Shown in pieces: positions 1 to 10,566 of a stretch of DNA of 64,000 bases (its first letter is position 1; every line of letters begins with the position of its first letter). The stretch is from positions 5,599,912-5,663,911 of the forward strand of contig OZ038439.1 of the NCBI GenBank assembly GCA_964036275.1. The letters are read 5' to 3'. This DNA is from Litoditis marina (taxonomy: Eukaryota; Nematoda; Chromadorea; Rhabditida; Rhabditidae). The translations under genes were made by a program, and so were the position numbers. The notes under the pieces are model-generated. The model did no database searches. It saw only the letters and a program-made list of their open reading frames with translations, and was not told where the DNA came from.

Positions 1-28
1 CTCTCTCCCTATGATTTGTGTATTACAG

Positions 29-790
29 TGGTATTGTGAGGCTGATGTCGACACCCACCGTGACCTGGATAGAGTGCTTCAGCTCAACCGCCGCCTCACA
101 ACCCTCAACCGATTCCTGGACCAGACGGAGCATGAGAACGCCAACTCGGCCATGGAGATATACTTTGACTTCAAGAGAGTGAGTTTAAAAATGAACTCAG
201 TTTAGAAACATTTCTACTTTTTTTACACTTTTGGTTTGGTTTTACTTCTAAATTAGGTTAGGTGGGGGTATCAGAATAAACATGATAAGATTTCAGACAA
301 AATGTCGATAGAGTGGGGGAGACTGCCCAAGATTGGCGTTAATCTCCTTACTAAACATTTACTCTTTTCATTTAGGGTAGATAGTCGATGAAATATAATT
401 ATATTAATGTATTTTCTTTCATTTATCTCAACAGTTTTACGCAAGTGAAACTAAATTTAACATGCAACGATTTACGTGAGACATGATAATGTTGTGATCG
501 ATTACAGCCCAATAGTAGAGATCATATATTGAATAGATTGTAAAAGAATGAGAATAACCATAAACAAGTATCAGAAAGTATCAATTAAATAAACATAAAT
601 GTGTTAAATGGAATCAAGTTAACTGGGATAAGGTTAATACATATATGATTATGAACTAAAAGTAACAAATACTATCTATAAACTTTATATAACGGAAAAT
701 GGAGATTTCTAAGAAACACAAGTTACCAAAGAATTACAGTTCCACCACAAGTTCGCCAAGTTCTCCCCCTATCTGGAAATGGACCAGTAG
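29..790 (+). CDS. 3' terminal two exons of a conserved-looking gene, function unknown
   Basis: Exon 1 (29-178) follows a TATTACAG acceptor and ends at AGA|GTGAGT. It encodes 50 residues beginning WYCEADVDTHRD and ending MEIYFDFKR. Exon 2 (740-790) follows GAATTACAG, keeps phase 0 and encodes FHHKFAKFSPYLEMDQ followed by TAG at 788-790. Codon choice is strongly biased to C-ending codons (CTC, AAC, TTC, ACC, CGC), as in well-expressed nematode genes, and GC is far above the surrounding DNA. The visible peptide is hydrophilic, with a likely helical stretch (LDRVLQLNRRLTTLNRFLDQ), then an aromatic-rich tail. The 5' part lies outside the window. I do not recognise the family. This is the most secure protein-coding segment in the first 30 kb. 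Confidence 0.8.
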
Positions 791-866
791 AGGTGCCAGA
801 TGGACAAGAAACCTTCTCTTTCCTTCCATCTTCGAGTTGGTAAGATTGACACTTTTTCATTATTTA

Positions 867-998
867 TATACTAGAAGTAAATTATATGGTCACGTAAAGT
901 TAGCATTCTAATGTGGAATCGTGCACTTTGTCATTGCACGTTTCTGAGTTGTGCTGTGTTAAAGATGTTTCACGTGACGGTGCAATTGACTAACAGTA
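867..998 (+). mobile_element. MITE family A copy (about 130 bp, TA-flanked)
   Basis: It starts TATACTAGAAGTAAAT and ends GACTAACAGTA, with imperfect inverted ends (TATACTAGAAGT against TATACTGTTAGT). The core contains TCACGTAAAGTTAGCATTC, TGTCATTGCACGTTTCTGAG and TTTCACGTGAC. The same core recurs at least ten times in both orientations, flanked by TA, so it is most likely a non-autonomous Tc1/mariner-like element. Confidence 0.75.
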
Positions 999-1201
999 CA
1001 GGAAGTACGAACCTAAACTTATTTTCATGAGATAAGAGTAGAACCAGCCTTGAAAAATATGAACTAAACAAATTTAAATCAACCTTTTCTACTATTTAAA
1101 AAGATAGGAAGTAAACTCGCGGTTCACTAGACAATCATATTTGGAAATACGAGAAAATACTAATATTACTGTTACTAGATTACTTATATTCATATTTCCA
1201 G

Positions 1202-1305
1202 GTTTCATGTCTGGCATCCTTGAATGGGTTTTGCTATATTCAATTCCCACTGTTTTGATTAATTATTTCATTACATATTTGATTAATTATTTGATTAATT
1301 CTCTG
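1202..1305 (+). CDS. Candidate exon encoding a hydrophobic segment
   Basis: The segment follows a TTTCCAG acceptor and stops at CTG|GTGAGT. One frame is open throughout (FMSGILEWVLLYSIP, then a leucine/isoleucine/tyrosine-rich tail with three LINY-type repeats) and looks like a membrane span. It precedes the triplicated hydrophobic exons at 1.77-2.44 kb and may belong with them. There is no paralogue to confirm the frame, so this is a weak call. Confidence 0.3.
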
Positions 1306-1469
1306 GTGAGTATTTCAACTTTGTCTTACCAATGCAAGAAAGTGTTTTTAAATAGTATTCCTAAAGCCCAACGTTCAACAAATTTGGTCATTTTCGCTAG
1401 AAGCAGGTTTTCATTGAATTTTCCGCAATTTTGTTCCGGACAGTGATAATTCTAGCTTGATTCTCGTCA

Positions 1470-1603
1470 TATACTAAGAGTAAATTGAACAGTGACGTAA
1501 AGTGAGCATTCTAATGAAGTATCGTACACTTTGCCATTGCACGTTTCTAAGTTCTGCTGTGTTCGACATGTTTCACGTGACTGTGCAAGTGACTAACAGT
1601 ATA
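1470..1603 (+). mobile_element. MITE family A copy
   Basis: Same family as 867-998: TATACTAAGAGTAAATTG at the left, GACTAACAGTATA at the right, and the same central GTAAAGTGAGCATTCTAATG and TTTCACGTGAC blocks. Confidence 0.75.
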
Positions 1604-1734
1604 ACAGTACGTTGTTGATAAACCTAAAAAGCGTTGCTTTGTGTCAAATTTTCACTACTCAATAAGACCAGAAGACCGAAGTCAACTATGAAACATTCTA
1701 ATGGTTTTCAGGTGAATGAAAGTGCTCAACCGAT

Positions 1735-2445
1735 TAGTAAGTATATCTGAAATGTAAAATACTCTTTCCAGAAACGATTTCACGTTTCATTGTTCACCAA
1801 AATTTATTGGTGAAATTTATTGGGATTGTAATGTGGTGTCTTTTATTTGTGTCGATTATGTTTATGGTGAGTAGTTTGATTCAATGATTCCAAACATTAC
1901 AGTAATGAAACACTTTTAAACTCTTCAGAGCTTGTAGTAAGCTGACCTTTAGTTTTTAATGTTCTTACAGCTTGGTGGTTCAAATAAAAATAATGTCTAA
2001 CTGATTGCTATGATATTAAGTATATCTGAAATGTTGTAAATTATTCTTTTCAGAAACGGTTATATGTTTCATTCTTGTTCACCATTCTTGTATTGGTGAA
2101 TTTTGTCGGGATTGTGTTCTGGTGTTTTTGATTTGTGTCAATTATATTGTTTGGTGAGTAGTTTGATTTTATCGACAACCTCACAGTAAAGAACACTTTT
2201 CAAACTCTTCAGACCTTGTAGTAGGCTGGCTTGTAGTTTTTATCGTTCTTACAGCTTGGTGGTTCAAATAAAATGATGTTTAACTGATTGCTATCATAAT
2301 AAGTATATCTGAGATGTTGTAAATTACTGTTTTTTCAGAAACGGTTATATGTTTCATTCATCTTCACCATAATTTATTGGTGAATTTTGTCGGGATTGTA
2401 AATTGGGTGTTTTTTATTTGTGTCAATTATATTGTTTGGTGAGTA
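1735..2445 (+). repeat. Tandem triplication (about 285 bp unit), each unit with a hydrophobic exon
   Basis: Three direct copies each contain AAGTATATCTGA, a TTTTCAG-type acceptor, AAACGGTTATATGTTTCATT and a GTGAGTAG donor. The exon-like parts are 1772-1866, 2054-2153 and 2339-2438. In all three the same frame (two nucleotides in from the acceptor) is open. Examples are TISRFIVHQNLLVKFIGIVM in copy 1 and TVICFIHLHHNLLVNFVGIV in copy 3, both continuing as a hydrophobic run. Open frames preserved despite many substitutions suggest real or recently real exons encoding a transmembrane segment. Copy 1 is 5 nt shorter and ends in a different phase, so the three cannot all be spliced interchangeably. 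Gene identity is unknown. Confidence 0.5.
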
Positions 2446-2569
2446 GCTTGGTTTTATTGACAACCTTTTAATCCAAGTGTTATTGAATGAGTCAGTACAA
2501 CAATAGTTAGGACACTAGTGCTCTAGTTTCTCGCACTAATGCTCATACGAGCCCAACTATAAGACGCGG

Positions 2570-2722
2570 GTATACTGTATATCTCACTTTGTGATGTGGA
2601 AGAGTGTAAGAACACGCACATACGATTTGTCAACAACGTTGCTAAAAGCTCACTTGGTTAAGTGGTTAGCGTTCGCGCCTCTCACACATTCAGGCCTGGT
2701 TCGAGTCTCAAATGAGGCGAAT
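2570..2722 (+). repeat. tRNA-derived repeat (SINE-like), family 1
   Basis: A leader (ACTGTATATCTCACTTTGTG ... ACGATTTGTCAACAACG) precedes a tRNA-like part with a perfect A-box-like TGGTTAAGTGG and a B-box-like GGTTCGAGTCT. A second copy with the same leader lies at 7065-7215. The tRNA part does not fold as a complete cloverleaf, so this is a tRNA-derived repeat and not a tRNA gene. Confidence 0.55.
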
Positions 2723-2729
2723 TATTCAT

Positions 2730-4860
2730 GAACTTGTTACGAACTTCATACTTCTATTTGGTGATGTTCAGATTCTACCCCCTCCCCCATTTCTCCCTAA
2801 TATGTTTTGTATGGTTCTATTCCAGATGGTATATACTATGTGTATAATTTTCGTGCACGCTATTTTGTGCATTGTATTTTAGTGCGATGTCCTTTATTTT
2901 GGGTGAGTTATTACGCAAAGTTTGTATACTGTAAAAGTTTTCGCGGTTGACTTGCGTTTGAAATTTGTAGTATTAGACGTTTCTGATAATTGAGAAAGTT
3001 GGCTAACCTTGCAATTCTGATCGTTTTGGCTTTCTATCATAGTTAGAACTTGGCTTGAACTCGGAAAAAAAGTTGAGATTTCAATGGATGTAGTGGTTTT
3101 GATTCATTTTTTTCAGTTCCAACTTTTTGTCTCTTTCAGATGGTTCTATTTATGTGAATTCTACTCGTCTGTTTTAAATATTCACTGGTCTCTCAATTTC
3201 CCCTATATGGAGGACCCACAACTGACTGAATTATACTCGTGAGGTAACTTTTAAATTCCACGTTCTGACCGTTTCGAGCAAGTGTTTGAACTGTTCAACA
3301 CTCGCTTATCGATTGGAAGACTTTTAACTTTTGTTCTATTTGTGTGTTTAGTAAAACGTCTGATTTTGTTTAAAACTCGAAAGTCAGCTATGTTATAAGT
3401 AGATTTTGGGATTCGTTATTCAAAGTGTTTTGTGTTCAGGTACCGTACTCGTCGGTTCATACTGATTTTCGTATCCGGCAAGATGAAATACTGGTCTGTT
3501 TGTAACATCACTGGTCTTTACTTATTGAGGAGCCAATACTGATTTGTTGCTCGTGAGGTAACTTTGTTCAACTTCATGTTCTGACAGTTTCGAGCAAGTG
3601 TTTCAACTGTATGACATCAGTTAGAACTCGTGAATAAGTAATTCTACATACTAGAAGTAGACTGAATTGTCCGTAAAGCTAGAATTTCGATGAAAACTAC
3701 CACAGTGCAGCCAGAAAAACTGTCACGATTCTAACATGGATGGTTCGTTCTCCACAAAGTATCTGAATGTGTGTTCTTCTAGTGAGCTGTGTTTATAGTT
3801 TGATCTTTTGATTCTCGATGGGAAATTGTAATTTATGACGGGTCAAACCACAACGAAGAGTTGGTTACTACCTTTTAACGCTTATTGCTAACTTCTCATG
3901 AATTTTGAAGTACTGTACACATATGAAACCATTGAAACTCAGTGAACCGGTGTGAACTTAATTTGACTGGTTTTTGTCGATAACTACGTTTTTATTCAAC
4001 ATAATTACACTTTTTTCAGTTCTATTACTGGTCTGTTTCAATCACTGGTCATCTACTTCAGTAGCATACTCGTATGTGGTAATTGCAAGTACTCGTCTTT
4101 TTTATCTGAGTCAATTCTCATCAAACTGACTTGAAAGGTAGTGTTTGGACAGTTCACTCCTCCCGAATTGAGTTTCAGATCATAGCCGATATACTACAAA
4201 TTACTTGAAATGCAATGAATTATGTGCCTTTTCAACCCTTAAAGTACTACAACACAGATACAGCACCAGAAATAAGCTTCAATAAAACCATTGTTTTGAC
4301 CCAAACACTACAAAACTTTGGTTCGAACTGAATCAAAGGTTCAAATAGAAATAGCATTGTATCAAGGTTCAACGAGTGTATTGTATACTCATATAAATTT
4401 CATCATTATATAAATGTTATTATAATAAGTTTTCTCAACTTCTCAGTTTCTAGCAGCGTCTACTCGTCGTAATTGGATTGATCTACTCGTCTGTTGTATA
4501 GTTTGATGATTTACTGGTTTTTCACTACACGTACAGTGAGTTTCTCTCACTCTAGGAAAACTGAAGTAATTTACTCAAAGTGAGATTTGGTGCAATAAAT
4601 ATTACAGAACGGAGATTTCAAGATTTATTTGATCGTTCTGACATTTGAGATTTGACGGAGTATCGAACGTTTTTGATCGTTTTATTTAGTTTCCAAACCT
4701 GATTGGAGGTAAAGCAAGTTATAGGTTGTTGTTCGATCTCATTGCCCAGTGCTCCATTTCAACTGGGAACAACCATATCAAAAGCGGGATAAAACTACAG
4801 AAACAGCAGGACAAAGCACACATCTCTATGAAATAAACTACTTTATTATGTTTAAATAAA
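2730..4860. other. No clear gene; degenerate direct repeats
   Basis: AT-rich DNA. Segments 3140-3310 and 3450-3620 are direct repeats sharing ACTGGTCT, CTCGTGAGGTAACTTT and GTTTCGAGCAAGTGTTT. A third, weaker copy starts near 4020. Each has a pyrimidine-tract/AG followed by a GTGAGGTAAC donor-like site, so they may be decayed duplicated exons. I find no frame shared between them. Confidence 0.35.
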
Positions 4861-4869
4861 CTGTTCCAG

Positions 4870-5075
4870 GTAACCCCAGTTCTTGGTTGTCGTGTGCGAA
4901 GAAGGGAAGAGCTTCAATGCTCTTATAGGCTTGTCTCGCCCATACCTTCAAGTTTTTTGGAGGTTGGGATAATAGTATTTCCCGGTCAAAGGACATTTAT
5001 ACCCTGCGACAGATGTTGGAGAAGTTGGTTTATGGACTTCATACCCGGAGAGAAAAGAGAAGAGATTCGCGCCTG
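4870..5075 (+). CDS. Candidate exon with C-terminal MDFIPGEKREE motif
   Basis: The segment follows CTGTTCCAG and ends TG|GTGAGT (206 nt, phase 0 in, phase 2 out). It is open for 68 codons, including VTPVLGCRVRRREELQCSYR, then PIPSSFLEVGIIVFPGQRTF and the end WFMDFIPGEKREEIRA. The final motif aligns with GD(I/L)IPP in the downstream exons, so it looks like a longer member of the same exon family. The block B counterpart (7535-7723) has stops. The function is unknown. I call it a candidate because no flanking exon can be phased to it with certainty. Confidence 0.45.
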
Positions 5076-5786
5076 GTGAGTTGCTAATAAAACATGTAAT
5101 TTGTAATACCTACCTTGGCCCCTACCGTAGAAATACGAAAAGTTTAGTACGTTTAAATTACGTTGATAATAGCAAAAAGGTTAATACCTTTCAAATTCGG
5201 TCTTAAAAAGGAGACCGGAACACAACTTGACCAGAGGTCTTGTTTTGGGCTGCTTTTAACTGTATTGAGATTAGAGAGGACAAATAACTCGTATTAGTTT
5301 GATCAGTCCACGTGACATTCACATGACAGTGCCGCAACACGCAACGCGTCCAATCAAAAGTAGGATACAGCAGCTTTACGAGAAATCATGTTGCTCTCCG
5401 GTCTCCTTTAATATTCGACTAAGTATTGTGTTTCAAGAAGTTTTGGACAAAGTTGAAGTTTGCATCAGACAATCGTTAGAACTCGTACTGTTACTGTAAG
5501 AGTCTCAGTAGGAATGAAGTGCACTATACCTGTGTTACTTGAAAAGAAAATAGTGCCAGGCAGTTATGATTGAGTATAAAGTTGAGAACACATCAGAACC
5601 CAGAGATACAGTATGATTCTTACTATCGGTGGGCATAGACTACTTCCATAGATCTATGTTTTCTATCCTCAGATTGGGAGAAGAGAAGATAACGTCATTT
5701 TTTACATTAATACTTTTGTTGCATCATTGAAAAAAATAATCTGGGATCAAACACTTGTATAGACTATATTTATTGTTTCATTCCAG

Positions 5787-5878
5787 ATATATGTTCCACG
5801 GGAATTTTGTATCGAAGTAGGACTACGTGGGGACATCATTCCCCCATGTAGAATTGGGACCAAAAGAGAGAACTTGAG
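5787..5878 (+). CDS. Candidate '(G)DxIPP' exon, copy A, with hairpin
   Basis: The segment follows TTCATTCCAG and ends AG|GTGAGA (92 nt, phase 0 in, phase 2 out). It is open for 30 codons; the end reads GLRGDIIPPCRIGTKRENL. An internal hairpin at 5823-5851 pairs CTACGTGGGG with CCCCCATGTAG across the loop ACATCATT. The copy at 10065-10159 has the same length from GGGGAC to the donor and the same phases, which supports an exon. No function is recognised. Confidence 0.45.
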
Positions 5879-6163
5879 GTGAGAGGAAAAAAACTTGAGG
5901 GGGGAAAGAGCTCGAGGACAGTTAATACCACTTGTACTGAGACCACTTATGTATGTAGAAACCTTCCGATAAGTGTTTTATAATGAGAATTTTTCGAGAA
6001 TAACCGGCATTCATTTTTGAATAGGGAATGTAGATACAAAAACCGGAAACTGTAAAAACTCATTAGCATTTTTTTCTATTTAGTGAAGGGCTTGATATCT
6101 TTTGTAGAACACGTTAGGAATATGAAGACTAGACATTGTCTTGATGCACGTGTGAATGACCTA
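5879..6163. other. Intergenic or intronic, nothing recognised
   Basis: AT-rich DNA between the hairpin exon and the next MITE. I see no open segment with splice signals and no repeat beyond the block A/B homology. Confidence 0.4.
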
Positions 6164-6299
6164 TATAATAGAAGTAAATTGAGTAGGCACGTAAAGTTAG
6201 CGTTCTTTAATGACAAATCGTGTACTTATGCATTGCACGTGTCTTAGATCTGATGCGTTCAACATGTTTCATGTGACTGTGCATTTGACTAACAGTATA
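6164..6299 (+). mobile_element. MITE family A copy
   Basis: TATAATAGAAGTAAATTG at the left, TTGACTAACAGTATA at the right, and the family core with ATGTGACTGTGC. Slightly diverged from other copies. Confidence 0.7.
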
Positions 6300-6394
6300 T
6301 AAGCGCTAGCTATTCTCGAAATAATTGCTAACCTATCTACAGACCTGACTCTCTAGTAGCGTACTCTAATAGCGCGGTACTCCACTCTCTACGT

Positions 6395-6485
6395 ACTCTA
6401 ATAGCGCAATGGTTAGCGGCCGGCTTCGAATATTTTGCTCGCAGGTTGGACTCCTGTGACAGACAGAAGTTTATAAATTTGGCCC
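6395..6485 (+). repeat. tRNA-derived repeat, family 2
   Basis: GCGCAATGGTTAGCGGCCGG ... TTTTGCTCGCAGGTTGGACTC, followed by AAATTTGGCCC. The same order appears at 24993-25090 and, reversed, at 8840-8935. The A-box resembles TRGYNNANNGG; the B-box is mutated (GGTTGGACTCC). Confidence 0.5.
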
Positions 6486-6936
6486 ATCTACAAACTTTGT
6501 TTTACATTACAGTATCCGTTGAGTGTGGAGTAGCCTTCTTATTCGATTTACGCTAGAATGAGGAAAGGGCCAATCGATCACGGTTACAGTTCAGGTACAG
6601 TTCTCAACATTCACAGACTGAGAACACTGGAATCTATAATCAAACCTCGCAAAGATTTTATAAAAATGAAAACTTTAATTTAGCAACCACAGCTTCTGTG
6701 TGAGAGGACTAGAGTGTGACAACAATATGAAGCTTTCTGATAATTTTAGTAACTATAAGTAGTAACTATAAGTAGTATAAGTAGTAAGTAGTTTAGTAAC
6801 GATTCCCTGAAAGGTTTTTCTACTGTAGAAGTTAGTACGGACAACACAAACCTTTCTCAGTTGTGAAATGAGGGAAATAGGTCTGACCGTGGTTATGAAA
6901 CACTTCTATTGTGAGAAGACTGTATTATTATTCCAG

Positions 6937-7033
6937 GTGATTATTCCGATGTCATGTTTATTTGGAATATTCTGAATCACTTGGGGACATCATTCCCCCA
7001 CTGTGAAATGGAACGAGAAAGACCGAAGCTGAG
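6937..7033 (+). pseudogene. Hairpin-exon copy B, probably decayed
   Basis: The segment follows TTATTCCAG and ends GAG|GTACAG. The hairpin at 6977-7006 pairs TCAC with GTGA around GGGG...CCCCC. In the frame matching other copies a TGA follows the hairpin. A different frame is open (DYSDVMFIWNILNHLGTSFP), so the protein family frame is lost by a 1-nt gain while the hairpin is kept. Confidence 0.35.
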
Positions 7034-7064
7034 GTACAGTTGTCGCTTAAAGAAAGAAAGGGGT

Positions 7065-7215
7065 TTACTGTATATCTCAATTTGTGTTGTGTACGAGCTC
7101 ATATATACGATTTGTCAACAACGCTGGTATTAGCCAAGCTAGTATAGTGGTTAGTCTCCGCGCATCCTAAAATTTCAGGCCATGTTCGAGTCTCAGATGA
7201 GGGGCTTATTCTATT
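7065..7215 (+). repeat. tRNA-derived repeat, family 1
   Basis: Same leader as 2570-2722 (TTTACTGTATATCTCAATTT, ACGATTTGTCAACAACGCTG), then an A-box-like AGTATAGTGGTTAG and a B-box-like TGTTCGAGTCT. No complete cloverleaf. Confidence 0.5.
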
Positions 7216-7534
7216 AATTGTGCACGCACTATACAGTCAACTGCACATATACTGACACTGTAATCTATAGTCCATCGGCATCAAACTACAACGAATAGTT
7301 GATCATTCACTATGAATGTTCATCAACAACTACTTATTTGTGGTTTGCACTGTACCTTTGACTGAACGACGGACGGCTTGCGTTTCGACCGAAATTAAAA
7401 GAGATCAGAAGTGGGATCAAACTACAAAAACAATTGAAAAAAGCAGAAAATACCTTACTCAATAGATCAAAAACAAACTCTTTTCGACGCGTTGATTAAT
7501 GTATGTCTTTTGCCATCGAAACAAGTTGTTGCAG

Positions 7535-7723
7535 GTTTCACTGTGTTTCGGTCGACTATCCGTTAATGCTCACCTAGGGCATGTCTCACCCTGATCCAGT
7601 TTTTTCTTTAATCTGGAAGATGGGAGAATATTTCGCTGTCAAAGGAAGTTGTACCCTGCGACAGTTAGGGAATTGGTTAATGGACCTGATCCCGCGAAAG
7701 AAGTGAAAAGAGACATTCGCCTG
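7535..7723 (+). pseudogene. Decayed counterpart of the 4870-5075 exon
   Basis: The segment follows GTTGCAG and ends CTG|GTGAGT, like its paralogue. It keeps GTACCCTGCGACAG and ATGGACCTGATCCC, but all frames are interrupted and it has several indels. Confidence 0.5.
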
Positions 7724-8079
7724 GTGAGTTGGTAACAGAACAGAGTTTCCAGTACCTATCTTGGCCCCTAACGTTTTAGTTTGAAACGTTTAGTACGTTT
7801 AAATTACGTTAATGATGGCGAGAAGGTTGACAAATCTCACAATAGCGCTCAATATTCGACTAATAAGAGTTTCAAACAGGTTTGGGTTGAAGTTTACAAC
7901 TCATACGGTTACTGTAGGACTCTGAATAGGAATGAAGTGCACTATACCTGTCTTCTTTGGGAAGAAAACGTGGCAAATAAGTTTTGCAGGCAGTTATGAT
8001 TAAGTTGAAAGTTGAGAACACAGCTCGACCCAGAGATACAGTATGATTCTGTCTTTCGTAGACCAGACTATTTTCTATA

Positions 8080-8110
8080 GAATAGAATAGATTTATTCGC
8101 GATTTAACAC
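8080..8110 (-). repeat. LINE-like 3' tail (AATAG tandem)
   Basis: Read on the minus strand this is GCGAATAAATC followed by tandem TATTC. Two other places (29090-29115 and 30887-30925) have the same design: AATAAAT and then a tandem 5-8-mer on the minus strand. That resembles the 3' ends of CR1/RTE-type LINEs. Confidence 0.4.
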
Positions 8111-8433
8111 GTGACATACACATGGTATGTGGCACTCCAAATGGTATGAATGGAGGGAAAAATTGAGAAGAAAAATATTATGGTATGGTTACCGTGTTAC
8201 GCGCACATACATGCAATTGAGCAGCGCTGGACAACGGTGATTGTACCAATCAATTTGTGGGACAGTAGTTACTTACATTCGGTTTCTGTGAAATACTAGC
8301 AGGTTTCCTAACCTCAGGTTAGGAAACAAGAAGATAATACCATTTTTCATCAATACATTACTTGCACCTTGGCAAAAAATAGTAATCTGGGATGGAACAC
8401 TTACAAAGACTATATTTAATTGTACCGTTTCAG

Positions 8434-8552
8434 ATATGTATTATTCCTTTGTCCCATTCCGTTATATGTTGGGACAGGAATTTTATATCAAAGTTGGACT
8501 ACATGGGGACCATTCCCCCATGTAGAATTGGGCACGAGCACAAGAAATTGAG
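8434..8552 (+). pseudogene. Hairpin-exon copy C, frameshifted
   Basis: The segment follows CCGTTTCAG and ends AG|GTGAGG. The hairpin at 8499-8525 is a perfect CTACATGGGG / CCCCCATGTAG pair. Two bases are missing from the loop relative to copy A (ACCATT for ACATCATT), which brings TAG into frame. Confidence 0.45.
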
Positions 8553-8839
8553 GTGAGGGAATGTGTAAAAAACTTGAGGATAGTTAATACCACTTATACT
8601 GAGACCCCTAACGTATTCTTGAACTCTGCAATGAGTGTTTTATAAGAAGAATTTTTCCGAGATCAATCGGTTTCTGTTTTTGTATAGGGTATCTGGATTA
8701 AAATGCGACAAATATGAATACTTTCAATAACAATTTAGCAACTTGAACAGTTCTTTGAATAAACTATAGACTGCCGTTGAATAGGTGTGCATGGCCTGAA
8801 ACAATTTTAGCACGCTTGATTCCCGAAATACTTGATATA

Positions 8840-8935
8840 GTGAGTGCCAATGTTATGAATTTCGGTCTCTCGCCGGAATCAAACCTGCGAGCAAAAGATT
8901 TGTAGCAGGGCGCGACAAGCACTGCGCTGATAGAG
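8840..8935 (-). repeat. tRNA-derived repeat, family 2
   Basis: On the minus strand: GCGCAGTGCTTGTCGCGCCC ... TTTTGCTCGCAGGTTTGATTC, then CGAAATTCATAAC. It shares these blocks with 6395-6485 and 24993-25090. Confidence 0.5.
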
Positions 8936-9035
8936 AACATAACCAGCAAGCTTTGCAATCGAAGACATGCGTATGTACACAGATGAAAGTGGGATATACA
9001 GTACCCTCCCGCCTTCCCGTTGGCGACGAATATAG

Positions 9036-9156
9036 TATCTACTGTTAGTCAACTGCAGAGGCACTTGAAACATGTTAAACACAGCATAACTTAGAAATGT
9101 GTAGTGACCGAGTGCATAATTTCTCATCAGAATGCCAACTCTACGTGACTTCTATA
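9036..9156 (-). mobile_element. MITE family A copy, reversed
   Basis: It begins with ACTGTTAGTCAACTG and holds AAACATGTTAAACACAGCA and CTACGTGACTTC, the reverse complement of the family core. Confidence 0.65.
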
Positions 9157-9415
9157 TCCACATACCTTCTTTTACAGTATTCGCTTGCAAGGATTAGCCT
9201 TCTTGTTGTGTCGCACTGGTCGTGATGTTAGTTGCACTAGAGTGATATTAAACGAGGAAAGGGCGAAACTTGTCCACTCAATTGAGAAGAATTATCTCGG
9301 ATACGTCGAAGGTATAGTTTTCACCATGTACATACTGAAAACAATGAAATCTGCAGTCGATTCTGCAAATTGTTAGTTTTAATTAGATGTTTTAAAGTCG
9401 GGCAGAATAGAAAGC

Positions 9416-9570
9416 TGGTTCAGGTACCTCAGGGTACCTAAACTTAACGGCGCGCGCGCCAAAACAGGCAAAACATGATGAACTGTGTGCAGATTAGGTT
9501 CGTTAGTTTGAATTAAATATTGTAGATATCGGTTTCTCTTGAGCAGCTCGTTCCTTTCTGGTCTCCTTTA
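9416..9570 (+). repeat. Dispersed repeat, pair of 27935-28100
   Basis: Both places share GGTACC...GGTACC, GCGCCAAAACAG-like and AGGTTCGTTAGTTTGA blocks in order. Here the palindrome GGCGCGCGCGCC lies at the centre. Identity is unknown. Confidence 0.45.
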
Positions 9571-10064
9571 ACATGTGAGCAACTTTGATGAGCGCGATGG
9601 TACACAAAATTATATCTTAAACGCAAAAGAAATAAACTGTAAACCCGGCCGCATAGAGCAACTTATGATGAATAAATTTTGGATGATGAAAATCGTATAA
9701 TACGACATGCGCGCAGTCATGCGCGCTCTTTGATTCACCCGTCGTTGTCCTTCCACAGTCCACAGTAATCTGTCCAATATAAACCAAACTTTTTCTATTA
9801 AATAATCTATTTTTTCGTTCATAAACGTTGAAGTTTTGTAGTAGTAAAGGTGCAGAACACTGCCAACAGGAGAAAATCTGAAAACGCCCACATAAAAAGG
9901 TTTGACTTTGAAGTTTAAGCATCTTACTGTAGAGAGTTATTAGTGGGTGGAGCAAACTATATGAATTCGTATTCCATCTACATTTCGTTACACTTGTTCA
10001 TACATAGTAGTTTTTGGAGATGATAACTTCCAATGTAAACTGATAAACTCTTCTCTTATTTCAG

Positions 10065-10159
10065 ATGTATATTCCTATATTTTATTGTGGAATATTCGAT
10101 GTACTACGAGGGGACCTGATACCCCCTCGTAGAATTGAAAGACAGAGGAAAACGCTAAG
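10065..10159 (+). CDS. Candidate '(G)DxIPP' exon, copy D, with perfect hairpin
   Basis: The segment follows CTTATTTCAG and ends AG|GTATTT (95 nt, phase 0 in, phase 2 out). It is open for 31 codons: MYIPIFYCGIFDVLRGDLIP and then PRRIERQRKTL. The hairpin at 10104-10132 pairs CTACGAGGGG with CCCCCTCGTAG; both arms differ from copy C yet still pair. The spacing from GGGGAC to the donor (50 nt) equals copy A. No family is recognised; the peptide has a hydrophobic start and a basic end. Confidence 0.45.
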
Positions 10160-10434
10160 GTATTTTTTTCAGTTAATAACACATATACGATCAAGTCTTT
10201 ACTAAAACCTTCAAACGTATCTGATAGGGAGTATTGGTAGTTTTGTAATGAAAGTACAAACATAATATGACAAATTTGAAAACTGTAAGCCTTCGAAATT
10301 CGTTGAATTTTTGAAATGGGCATGTATCTTTGAACGTTTTCTGTGCAAAATCTGGATTTCGAACAATTTTAGATTACAGTCAGTTTGAACTTTCACTGTG
10401 TTCCATGTTTCTCGAAAGTCTTCGATAATTCCAG

Positions 10435-10566
10435 GCATACAGTTGCGATTCTATTGGAAAACTATACGGGGATCGCATGGTTGTTCTCCTTGGTTAGAAG
10501 AGGCACTGGGGGACCTAATACCTCCTTGTGCCTTGGACTGCTGAAATTCACTCTGATCGGTGGAAG
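10435..10566 (+). pseudogene. Hairpin-exon copy E, diverged
   Basis: The segment follows AATTCCAG and ends AAG|GTACTG. The hairpin at 10501-10533 pairs AGGCAC with GTGCCT around GGGGG...CCTCC. The family frame reads DLIPPCALDC and then stops. Confidence 0.35.

Larger units (their letters stand above)
4650..6050 (+). repeat. Segmental repeat block A (paired with 7390-8700)
   Basis: Block A and block B share, in the same order, an exon with GTACCCTGCGACAG-like sequence, CTTGGCCCCTA, TTTAGTACGTTTAAATTACG, AGGAATGAAGTGCACTATAC, CCCAGAGATACAGTATGATT and the hairpin exon. This is a direct duplication about 2.7 kb apart, old enough to have many indels. Confidence 0.65.
7390..8700 (+). repeat. Segmental repeat block B (paired with 4650-6050)
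   Basis: The later copy of the direct duplication. It carries a stop-containing counterpart of the 4870-5075 exon and a hairpin exon with a 2-nt deletion, so block B is the more decayed copy. Confidence 0.6.

Noticed and set aside
9610..9955. Overlapping minus-strand ORFs of 93 and 112 codons
   Set aside because: Two frames open over the same bases, AT-type codons and no splice sites. The segment TTACTGTAGAGAGTTATTAG recurs, reversed, near 58960, so it is probably a repeat.
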